Part shown: positions 12,308 to 23,800 of the stretch, piece after piece
Layout: every line of letters begins with the position of its first letter
How positions within the stretch are numbered: position 1 is the first letter of the stretch
NCBI GenBank assembly: GCA_947034895.1
Contig: OX344765.1
Span: 34,291,001-34,355,000 of the forward strand
Origin: Rhytidiadelphus loreus
Taxonomy: Eukaryota > Streptophyta > Bryopsida > Hypnales > Hylocomiaceae
DNA length: 64,000 nucleotides
Reading direction: 5' to 3'
Translations under genes and position numbers: made by a program
Notes under the pieces: generated by a model
Seen by the model: only the letters and a program-made list of their open reading frames with translations
What the model was told of the DNA's origin: nothing
Database searches by the model: none

Positions 12308-13610
12308 TCATGTAAAATACGACTACAAAGTGACTACTGCTCCCTAATTGCACCATCGCTGCAAGGTCAAGGACGCAGAAGTCATTTTGTAGTCACCATA
12401 GCGACTTGAGGACGAAGACTTAACGGTGGGCAGAATCCATCCATTGTTTTTCGTTATTGCTGTTACTATTATTTGGCTGCCGATACAGTGCAGTCTAACG
12501 TGGAGACCCCTGTCGCAGAAGAGTGGCGCACGGAACTGAATTACAACTGCAATTGACTTAGGCGGGACTAACAAATGACTCAGAGGATCCATGTTGGAAC
12601 TTTCATGGAAAGAACAGGGTGAGCCACTGCTGACGTGTCGTTGGGTTCATCTTTTACTTCCAGAAGTAAAAGAAAAAAATGACAGGACAAAGGGAATCTT
12701 CAGTTTCGGATTTATAACATTTATGGTGGCTCTGCTAACTGCAAAACTCTTCTTATAGTTTGCACTTTGGGTTGGGATGTGCATTAATTAATTACCTCAC
12801 TCTCTTGAGTTTTGTAAATCGAATTTTTTCTAAATGTAGCTTTCTTTCTGGTCTTGTCCATCATTCTATGAAAATGAGATTTTGTTTGTTTAGGGTTGTG
12901 TCATAATGTCTTGGTACCTTTTGCATTTTAAGGTATTGGGTCTTTTTTTATCCTTGTCTTCCTCATTTTTTTCATGAATTGACAATTTTTTTTTCCTGAA
13001 ATCTTGCTTCATCTATTTTTTTTGGGATCCTTCTTTTAGGTACATGTTTTTCAAATTTGTCCTCATGTTCAACATGACTTTTAGTCTTTGTTTATTTTTC
13101 ATTAAGCTTAAAAAAAATGGCATACAAGGGAAGTGTTCAATTAATGATTTCGTAGCACACAAACAAATTTTTGTGGTGTAACAACAGTAGATGGATTTCA
13201 ATTGGAGATTACTAATGACTGATCTATCACCGCTTCTTGCATGCCATTATGACGGGCCTATGTCACAACAACAGATGCCATTCAAACATTGTAGTAATTG
13301 CACTTGCAACAAACACATCGGAAGTTCACAAAAGGGGATACTACTACTGACTGCAGAAGTAGTAGTATCAATGACTACGTTGCGTCTCCAATGCCACTAA
13401 GAAATGACTTCTTGCAACTACAGATGATGATGGAGAGGGATTTCGGTGCTCAGACCCTACTGCATTTCAACTTCTCGGTGACGTACAAGTTGCACTTTGA
13501 CAGGTGATTCAATGACAACGGTTTTGGCTTTTGTTCCACTTCCTCGGCGTCACATGAAAAGACAAAGTGGCACGTAGGTTTGAAGTTCTATGTTCAGGAA
13601 GTTTACTTCA
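12308..13610. repeat. Left subterminal region of the CACTA element
   Basis: Non-coding. It carries scattered copies of a short motif of the form AATGACTT, AAGTGACT or AAGTCATT in both orientations (near 12301, 12330, 12384, 13213, 13404). In En/Spm elements such subterminal repeats bind the TNPA protein; that role here is inference. The middle (12750-13150) is AT-rich with few motifs. Confidence 0.6.
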
Positions 13611-13615
13611 TTAGC

Positions 13616-16600
13616 CTAATACAATTCATGGGCCAATAAGTTTTCCTCGGCAGATAATTCAATGGCCCCCACAAAATTCACTGTTTGCGGAGGAGTTGGC
13701 CACCTTTGAGGAGCTGTCAGTCCTACAGTCTCTACCGTTGTACTAATGAAGGCATCTGTGGTCTCCACTACTTTTCGCTGAGCTCTGGCTTCTTTTCGTA
13801 AAACAACTTTCCACCCAGGCTTCTCTATAGCATCTGAGAAAAACACTTGGGTAGCTTGACTTGGAAAAATGAATGGCTCCGCCATGCGTGGCAATTTGTG
13901 GCGGAAGTTCACCACAACGAAGCCTGATTCATCACGGATATATGCTGGGTTTCCTCGACTATCTTGGGGCTTCACCCACTCGCATCGCATGAGATTGATT
14001 TGTGTATGCAAGGCTCCATAATCCAGCTGCAAGATGTCCTTCAACACTCCAACATAGTTTACAGACAAGGCACCAACAGTCTCTGGTGGCAATTCAAACA
14101 TAGAAGCCACACCGCTGTTGTAGCTCACCAATCGGTTGGTAGTCTCGTCTTCTACTCGGAAGTGGTTGCCAAACGCCGTGATCCGGGAATAGCGACATGC
14201 TCTTCGTGATGGCTTTTTGCTTAGCAACAAGCGGTCCATATCCTCCGGGGTCCTTAAATTCAAGTCAGCATTCTGGACAGTACTCTCGATCCATTCTGCG
14301 AGTGCAGGAGTCCTCGGGTTTGCGTGCTTTTCATCGCTCCACTTCCTGTATGCATACACATTGCCTGTTCACCAAAAAAAAGAGTACACATGCATGGATA
14401 TTGAATAGAAAAGGGATTGCCACGACTATCACACAACAATACTAGTAGTACCGATGCACTATGACTTCTATGTGACTGCAATCAGTCATCATGGAGTTGT
14501 GTTCCAGTTATAAAACAACGGACATGACTCACTGTTGACTACGAATATCGGATGTCCAAAACATTGGACAACAATGAAATCAGTGATGGCACTGTACTAT
14601 GCGGACAGACAATAGGTGTGTCAAAGCACTTACGTATGTAGGTCTTGCATGACAGAGACATTCGCAAGTACGTATTGGTGGGCTGTATCTCGTAACTCGG
14701 CACTCATGACGTATGTCTTGCCAGCACCTTGTACTACTTCCTCAGCGTCACCGTACTCTTCATCTTCATCCCATACACGTCTTTCTGTGGCCTCAAACTT
14801 GTGTAGGTACTCCGTAATGAAGCCTATGCACTCGTCTTTCAAATATCCCTCTGCCATACATGCCTCTGAATGTGCCATATTACGAACGTGGTTCTTTAGA
14901 ACTTTCATGTACTTTTCTACGGGATACATCCACCTTGCACTCACTGGTCCACAAAGGTCCAGCTCCCTTGCAAGATGATAGGGGAGATGAGTCATTACGT
15001 CGAAGAAAGATGGTGGAAATTCAATCTCCAACAACGCCATGTTTTCAGCGACATCAAGTTGGAGAGAAGGAAAGTCTGCTGGATTGTAGACCTTGGTGCA
15101 CAAGCGACGGAATACTTTGCACATTCTCATGATGGCCATATGTGGTCCGGGTTGCATGAGCCCACGCAATGCTAATGCAACACCTGTTGCATTAACACGT
15201 GGTAATCATGGGACTTCAGCCCGCCAAAGTTCTTCTTGCGAATGCACTTGCCCAAGTCCGAGGAGTACCCGCTTGGCGTCTTCAAGGACTCCATGCAACG
15301 AGCAAACTTTTCAAACTCATCATCAGCCAAAACATATGGTGCTCGAGGCTTCACCATCTTTCCTGGTTTCCGCGGATTTGGAGACAACCATAGGTAAGGC
15401 CTTATATTCCGCCTTTGTAAGTCCCTTCTAACCTTCACGGTGTCCTTCTTCCCTGTTATGGTCTTCAGAAAGTTCTTGGCCAAGTTCATCTCGCAATGCA
15501 TCGTGTATTCGTGTCCAATGTGTGGCGAATGAGTAGATACTGCCAAGCATGAGGTCGTGCAAAAATGGTAGTTAGATATGGTCCTCGACAAACAATAAGC
15601 ATCACCCACTTTACAATAGGAACATGACGAAGAAGAAAAAATTGCTTACTGACCATACAGTGATGGCTACGTCATCTAGGATGACCTACAGTTGACAACC
15701 CATAGCACTTTACAAGGCTACGCCTTGTCCTGTAATTGTGAAAAGTGCACAGTCATACAAGAGTCATGAACTTGGAGTTCATCTTCACGACTACTACAAA
15801 GTGACTCGTAAGTGACTCGTAAGTGACTCCTAAGTGACTTTCGTGTTGGTACACAGTTGTGCAAGTGTGACTTTCATGGAAAATGATAAGTCTTGCTCAC
15901 CTGCTAATAAGGCAATCTGTAGAGAATGCTTAGACGCTTCACGCGGTGCAATTTTGAGGGGTCACCAGTGGCACCATCTCGATTGCCAGCTGCTTTCCAG
16001 GCTTCAAAGTCTGCTGCATGCTGCATTTGCTCTTGCACTGTAACTTCACGTGGTGTAGGCCGTTCTTCAATGGCGCCATTGAAGTGTTCTTTCATGAAAG
16101 CCGATCTATAAGGATGATCTTCAGGTAGCCAGCGCCTAGTCCCACCATACGTGCACTTCCCAAGCTCCACAGAATGCTCAGCACCTAAGTCTACACCGCA
16201 CCACGGACATGCTGCATACCCTTGATGAGAAAATCCACCTACTGTGCCATAGCCCGGGAAGTCATGAATAGTCCAGAGGAGCATGGCGCGCAACTGGAAT
16301 GACCTATTACCAACATCCTTTGAGATGTCGTATGCTGGGACTCCAGCCCAAAGTTCCAACAACTCCTCCACAAGGGGCTCCAAGTACACATTAAACACGT
16401 CAGAGGTCACGGATTCCCTCCCAGGAATTAATAGTGAGAGTAGTACAAAATTTTTTTTAGTGCTCAACCATGGGGGGATATTATAATTCAGCAATAAAAC
16501 TGGCCACGTTGACCAAGAGGACCGGTTCTGCTTAAAGGGGTTCACTCCGTTTGCTGCTAAAGCGAAGTGAGCATTCCGCGGATCCTCTGCAAATGTCGGA

Positions 16601-17637
16601 TCCACATTCATGTGGAAATGATGCCAAGCCTTAGAGTCGCAAGGGTGCCTAACAAGTCCATCCCCTCCATCCTTGTCACTTCTATTTTCTGCGTGCCAGA
16701 GCATCAATTTTGATATTGCGGGACTTCGATACATTCTCTGCAAGCGTGGAATAATTGGAAAGTGACGAAGCACCTTCAATGGGAAGCGATGGCGTTCTTC
16801 GTCCCTGTACCTCCTCCCGCCACATTTAGGACAACGGAGAGCATTCTCATGCTCACCGCGGAAGAGAACACATCCTCTCTCGCAAGCATGTATGCTGTTA
16901 TAAGTGAGGCCCAACTTTGCCGTTATAGACTTTGCTGCATGGTAGGTCTTTGGCAAAGTGTTTTGCTCTGATAGAAGATGGAGGTGCAATAAGCTAAAGA
17001 GTTCATTGGCGCAAGAGTTGGTCACCCCATGAACCGTGCATAGATTCATAAGGAGCACAGTAGCTGCTAGCTTGCTGGACCTGCAACCATCATACAATGG
17101 CTCCATGGATTCCTCCAATGCCGTTGCATCGAAGTTCGCTTCTTCACTTCCTCCATCTCCAGCAATCTCCTCACATTCAGCACTCTCTACTTCTGCATTA
17201 TCAGGTGGGGCCTCTTGCATGCAACGTTCATGCATGGAGTCTGCTATTGCAAAAGCATCGGCAACCTCTTGCTCCACTCTCATCGCGTTACTTTCCTCTT
17301 GTTCCACCTGTAGCGAAGCTTGCTGGAGCATGCCGCGAGTATCCACATCGACATCCACTTGCAACGGGACCTCCTGAAGTGGTTCCCACAGTTGTTCGTC
17401 CCACTCCTCATCAGAGGAGTCTCGAGTACCAGATCCTCTCCAAACCCTACAGTGTGGATGTCTACCGTTTTGAATGAGGTGCTCCCGTACATTCCGGAGC
17501 AATAATCTCCTACGCCCATGACATTCGGTGCATAGACAGTGTAGTTTCTTGACATTGTAATCGACTGCCCGCTGTTGCTCTCGAATCCATAGGCTCTCGT
17601 CATGGAGTCTTTGTCGACAACTATCAGACAAGGGCAA
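13616..17637 (-). pseudogene. CACTA TNP2-type transposase, disabled
   Basis: Catalyses cut-and-paste transposition in En/Spm elements. Domains on the minus strand, N to C: a Cys-containing transposase-associated segment (LHCLCTECHGRRRLL, near 17540), the TNP2 core in exon 1 (17637-15901, including HFALAANGVNPF, WPVLLLNYNIPPWL and LLSLLIPGRES), the core's continuation with MHCEMNLAKNF and GLKSHDYHVLMQQ (15539-15175), a DUF4218 region (15172-14634, PPSFFDVMTHLPYHLARE) and a DUF4216 region (14359-13616, YVGVLKDILQLDYG). Introns are 15900-15540 and about 14633-14370. Lesions: TAG at 15906-15904 where family members have Trp after LPY; eight extra bases at 15509-15502 beside a near repeat; one base missing between 15177 and 15172. 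The phase across the second intron is also off by one. No in-frame ATG was found near 17637, so an upstream exon is likely. Family call is firm; loss of function is inferred from several independent lesions. Confidence 0.9.
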
Positions 17638-17649
17638 TCTAGCACATGA

Positions 17650-20600
17650 TCATGATGTTAGCTGCAATCAGCACATACGTAAAAGTTAGAACAAGGAATC
17701 ATTTTGCAGGGAACTAGAATGGATGCGTGAGAGTTCTAGTGAGCACAAGAAAATGACTGATGAGTTTCTATGGAGTGACTCAGAAGTTTTGTGAGTAACA
17801 ATAGAATGACTTTATAATGTCTCATGCAACTACAGAATGACTTTATAATGTCTCATGCAACTACAGAATGACTTTATAATGTCTCATGCAACTACAGAAT
17901 GACTTTATAATGTCTCATGCAACTACAGAATGACTATACAAAGGACTGTCGTGTTCAAGCTTCGCCATGCAGACGTCTGTGCCATGCATAGTCAAAATTG
18001 ACTATTTTTTGGTGCACTACCATAAAATTACTTGACAGTGGTAGACGCACTTAATGTGTACAAATCCTGCAAGAATATTGAACTAAGACACCTAAATGAA
18101 CTCGCAATGAATGCGGTTTTAGGAATTTGGAATGACCTTACAAAAAAGTAAATGAATGCCCTCCCCCTTCACATTGACCTTACAATCTCTAAATTGCCAA
18201 TGACACTTGTTATGTATTAACAACTTACGCCTCCTTTAGATTCATTGGCCCCCTACGCAAGTATGTAGGGTAATTTTCAGTCAGAGCGACTCCGTTGCAA
18301 CTCTGATCATAGTTGTTGCAACTTCTCAAGAGAATTGTCACATTCGCTTGATATGCCTCACACACACATTTGCATGGAATGAGTGTTTTCTCAACTTCTA
18401 GCTTGAATCTCGAAACATAGTATCAAAGAATTTCATCTTTCGTATGTCTACTTGTCTAGAGCAGAACTGACATTCCAATGTGTGGCTATTGGGCACGACA
18501 AAGTGTGGAACTGTTGTGAAATGCTTACAATTATATGGCACGACATTATAATTTGGAAATGACAGACAAAGCGTGAGTCTCTAACAGCTCAATGTCCCCT
18601 TCACAGCAAATGGGGATGTAAATGTCTTCTCATAAGATTGACCATCGCATTGCATTTTGAACTCCGTGATGCTAAAGTTTCAGTGAAACGTGGCGGCGGG
18701 GGATGGCAATGTGTGTTTCTCTGGTGAACAATATAGAAAAGTTTTCGTCCCTAAAAGCCATGCACATAAGAGTGTAAGTGCCGCCAACAATTCAATAAAT
18801 TAAATGTATGACAGAATGTACTGACAAGTGACTGTCTAGCATGTGTATAACAAAATACTACAAGCATGCTTGCATGATACTTAGAGGATGAAGATACCAA
18901 GTGGACTAGAACTTCACATTCATGGAGTCATGACCTCCATATATCGTAATTTCTGCCTTCTTTTTTCATCACTTACAGTGACACGATTCTTTTAACCATG
19001 GGGGTCAAACAATGCAGTTCGTCAATCGACGTTCACTTGCTGCATACTCAGACATGGGTCTCTATGGAAATGTCTCATGTTGCACTTGTCATGGAAGAGA
19101 ATCAATTACTAGCCATGTCACTATAAACCCTAAAACCTACTGCCGCCATGGGCCTGACAAAAATCAGAAAAGAATACTTGAACGACTGCTAGTCAACTTA
19201 GATACAACTCTTAAATGACTTCCGTAAGTCATTTAAGAGTCCTCAATGAAAAAGTGACAGAAAGGTGACTTACCGTAGTGAAGACTTAGTCGTCAAATAC
19301 AACTTCACATAGTAGTGAAGGAATACCCTGCCGCCGGACTTGAACTAGGAGTACAGTAGTAGTTAATGCCGTTCATAGTCATTAACGCCTAATCAATCTT
19401 TCTCTCCCCACTACCGTTGGTCTCATCATCAGAACATCTGAATGACTTCGCGTTTTAAGTTACAACAGTGCTCCTGAAATCAAGAGAAGGTTGATCAGGT
19501 CGACCCTTTCAACTGTGAAGGAAGCATGAAATAATTGCAGAGCCTAGAAATTGATGATCGTCCGCCTAATTGCACCTCTCTAACCTTGCCTGACATTTGT
19601 ATAGAACGCATGCGCTTGCAACTACTCAGAAGTGGCTCCCAGACAACACCTTAGCGACAGCGATCTTGGCGGCTGGTGCGGAACTTCGAGGACGACTGGT
19701 AAATCAGCTCCGACGATTTCTCTCCTTTGCGCTTCTGCGCCCTCATGCTTGAAGCCCTATACTGCAGTTCCAATTGGTAGTTTCCCTTGTTTCCCTTGTG
19801 CCAACAACACAATTGCGATTGCTGAAGTACGCTCTATTGCAGAGGACTGACGTTTGAATACACTCCGATGGACGATGCACCTAGCAGCCCTCCTCAATCA
19901 AAAGGCTCATACGAGCTTCGAAGGGACAAGAACGTGGCGGAGGTGCAGAAGAGGCTGGAGCTTGTCCTTCTTGCCAAACAAGTTTTGGAGTAAGTTATTA
20001 CATGTTTGTGCTTCCCCTCACCTGAAAATTTGGGATCTACAGGGCTAACTCCAGTGTTGGTAGGTTCGACGTAGTTGGGCACGATTTTCTTTTGTTTTAA
20101 AGATGGCATGAGATGCATAGTTGCATGTTGCCCCTTTTTTCACGTCTTGGTGTACATTAGTACGTACACTTCATCTTATTTTGAAAATTGTCGTCCACAA
20201 TTGGGAGAAATCGCTTATGCGCCGCCACGCTAGGGTTTAGGTCTCATCGCAATTAATTGCATTGCCGCTATATTTTTCGAGTCTTGCGTAGTTGTTTGGT
20301 AATCACACGGAAGTTGTGTTTTCCCAAGTCTTACTTCTGAATGACTTAGATGTAGTCATTCTTGAGTCATACTTATGTCATGCAGAAGTCGTGAAAGAGA
20401 CGTAGTAAGTAGTAGCCGTCTTTTTCCACTTGCGGGCCACGTGGAACCTTTTCCAATAGGGAGGGGGCTTCAGTATCCATCTGTGCACTGTGAGAGTGAA
20501 CCCTAACCCCTTTGTGGTCTGTCTCCGCTGCCTCTTTTCATTTGTGCGCGCATGTTTCTGTTCCTTTAGAAGATTGTTGTGACTACCCCTTTTGTTCGTG

Positions 20601-20818
20601 GCAACTATTATGTCAAATCTTAGTCTTCGTGAGTGGTTCTGCTTTCCTTCTTTGACAGTGACGACAGCGTAAGAAAGAAGACTGGAATTGCACGCGTGGT
20701 GGGACAAAAGGAGAAGACGCAGAAGCGGAGGGTTTTGCCAAGGCGTGGCCTTCGAGGACGCTCGGAAACGATTCCGTGTAGCGGTCAGAGGAAAACAAGA
20801 AGAGTTGTGTGGAGCGAC
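17650..20818. promoter_or_regulatory. Shared central region between the divergent CACTA genes
   Basis: About 3.2 kb separates the 5' ends of the transposase (minus) and TNPA-like (plus) genes, so it should hold both promoters. It contains the 31-bp tandem repeat at 17806-17929 and scattered AATGACTT-type motifs (near 19210, 19440, 20340). An inverted pair, AATGACTTCCG and AAGTCATTTAAGAG, lies at about 19213-19240. A missing first exon of the transposase may be here. No other coding sequence was recognised. Confidence 0.5.
17806..17929. repeat. 31-bp tandem repeat, four copies
   Basis: Four essentially identical units start at 17806, 17837, 17868 and 17899. Each begins ATGACTTTATAATGTCTC and ends CAACTACAGA; a partial fifth starts at 17930. 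Every unit contains the AATGACTT motif that is also common at the element ends. It sits about 170 bp upstream of the transposase coding region, so it could be a regulatory binding array. Confidence 0.93.
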
Positions 20819-23800
20819 ATGTCGAGCGGACACGATTCCTCGTCGGAGGCGACGGAGTCCAATGAGAAGGCCATCGCAGAAGGTATGATGAATCTTGCAA
20901 TAGCTTGTGGTAAAGTTCAGCAGCAATCCTCCAAGGACCCGGCTGCCACAGGTACTTTGTTTTCACGATCTTTTGATTTGTGCTTAGGGTTTCTACAAGT
21001 CGTCCCATTTTCGGATGACGAGCGTACTTCCAAGAGTATTGTATACATCTCATCCAAAGGTGTATGCATTCATAGAGGGTGCTCTTCTTCTAAACTCCTC
21101 CATGTTTTAGGGCGCATTCGGAGGCGTGTGCATTGCTCAAGGGTGCTCAATTTTGAACTCTGCGATGTTTTGTGCGCTTACGGAGATGGGCTCTTAGAGT
21201 CCAAATTTTAACCCTGGACTTTTTGGCGTTGTGTGATGCACAGGGCATGCAAAAATTGTCTTTGATTCAAGTGAGGAAGATGTGGACGAACCCACAACAT
21301 TGACTGACCTACGGGCGAAGCGCAAACGAGGCATGGATCACTTGATGTTGCCAGCGAGGGTCCCCAATCGGGTAGCAGTTCCTCCCCCTGCTGCTCCTTA
21401 CGGTCCCGGTTGGTCATGGGTCCCCAGCCAATGGATGCCTCAACCCACTGCGCAGCCACCAGCACCGGCTTGGGGACCCAGTCCACCAACATACCCACCT
21501 TCGTGGCCAGACGCCCCATCAACATCTCAGGACAGCGGAGATCAATCTTCACGACGCAAGAGGCTTTTGGCGTACGACCAGGGAAGCCGTGAACGTCGAA
21601 AATCTGGAGTGAAGCCCAACCGAGTGTATGTACAGGAGGGCGATGAAATTGATGGTGCATGCGCGGGAAAGAATGCATGGGACTTTGCAATTCGAGACTT
21701 CGTCCCAAAGCTCTTGGACATTAGTGTCGTGGACTGGTCTAAACAATCTCAGCATGCCTTGAAGAAGCTCAAGAACGCACTGGACAGTGAGTTCGAGTAC
21801 CTGGGGCATCCCTTGAGCATGGTCGGCTTTCGCACTGCCATAACTAGGTACTTGAAGTCTGAGAGATCTAGGTTGAAGACAAAGTGGCTGAAAGGAGTCA
21901 CGAAATGCCCCATTCATGTCAACGATGACCAGTGGGAACGACTAATAGAGTATTGGAAGACCGATGCCCAACAACTGAAGGCGCAGAAGATGGCTATTGC
22001 AAGACAAAGCGTCCATAATTACCAAACAGTGGGGCGTTGAGGCAAGTCTGGGAAGGACTCTGTTGGGCCAACTCGGGTGAGTGGCCTTTGTTCCTCTTTC
22101 TGCTCCACACCAACCCCATATGATTTTTGGTGGATCTATATTTGGCATTCTACCTGACTAATACGCGCTGATTTGGTCTTTTGTAGGTGGAAGGAGGGGA
22201 CAATACTCTTGGGGTGGTAGACATGGATCCTCTCTCTAACTATGGTACCCCTGATGGATTTGCCCCAAAGGTAAGATAACTGTGGAACTCTTTACTATTT
22301 ATTCATCAATATTGTCCCATTAGAATGTTGATAAGTTCTGTCGGGTATGAAAGTGTGGCGGCTGATGTGAATTACATCTTCAATCCTTCTATACAGTCTT
22401 TTATATTTGGAAGGGGCTCCGCAAATGACTATGTTCTGTACTATCTTTTTGTATGGCCCTCCTTATCCATTGAGGACCAACTCTGAGATTAGTATTGTGA
22501 ATGTAGTGTAGAACATACTGTCGTGAGGAAATTTGTTCGTAGGTATTGTTCTCCTACTGTTGTAGGTAATTCCAAAGTACTGCAATGCATTGTAAACCTC
22601 TTCCATGCGCGTGCAGTTTTGTACAATGTTCATCTAATTGCACTTTGGGTGACGAAATGTGTACAGACAGGTGTCTTGAGGGCTTTGGGTCCCTTCACAG
22701 CACTGCCTGAGAAATTGAAGTTGTTTGCCGCCTTTTACATGTTGACAGAAAACGGTGTCATTACTCCCGACATATTCACAAACTAGTATGCAGTCGCGAG
22801 GAAGTTGTCCTTGAGTTGTGGAGTTATTTTCCAGTCACTAGAAGTCAGTGAGGTAATGAGGTTACTCCAAAATGACTTGAGGACAACTACAATACTAGAC
22901 ATTACTTCTATATGACAGAAGACTGATTTCGCTTGTTGTGTTTCTGTGTTGTACCTCGATAGGGTTCAAGCGGCGATGACTCCTCTCTCAGGTCAGCAGT
23001 GGAGTCTTTGAAGCAGGAAGTGGACGTGAAGTTCATTCAAATCATGGCCAATTCAAATGCACAGGCGACTGCGATAGAGGATTTGCGGTCGATGTTCCAG
23101 AACTATATGGGAAGGTCCAAGCTTATTGACGAAGGCAGCCCTTCAATCACACAGTCGGCACTAGATGATCCTTTTGAGTCTGGAGGGGGAGTGCGCTTGG
23201 ACGTTGCGGGCTTTCTGCCAAATTCCCGGAAGAAAGTTGTAGAAGTTGCAAACCTCGTTCAGCACCGTGTAGGGAAAGGAAAACATAGAAAGGGCCCCGC
23301 CTTAGGAAACGCAAATATCCCGAACCCATCCCAACTAGCCACAAGGGCAGACGTGACACTTGTGTCTGACGACGACCTCCCAAACTGCGAGCCTCGCCTA
23401 GCTTTGTCACCGCGGTGGAAAGTAGAAGACCAGGAAGCATCTCCACCTAAAGTAGACGCAAGTCTTCCGGAGGGGGGCAGCAAGGAAGGTGATGAGGGCC
23501 GTAGTGTCCAGAAAGTGACCCCCCCTATAGCAGTGGAGGTGCCTCCCCCAACCAATCCACGCGCTGACTCTGACCCTTTTTTTCTTGAAGTGGAAGATGC
23601 AGTGCAGGGCGTCGTTGTAGTAGGACCGAGACAGAACGTTGGTGGCGAAGGGAGTCCACCAAAGGAGGACCATAGTGAACACCCCGAGAAAAGTGTTGTA
23701 GCCGAAAAATGTACCGCAAAAATGAAGGAGCAGTTGCAGTCTAGTGACGCGGGCACTCCTAGTGATTCTTCCAAAGTCATTCCCAACATTCTGAAGAGCG

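Noticed and set aside
15172..15177. Programmed frameshift in the transposase
   Set aside because: No slippery heptamer was seen, and the site coexists with a nonsense codon and a second frameshift, so simple decay is the better explanation.
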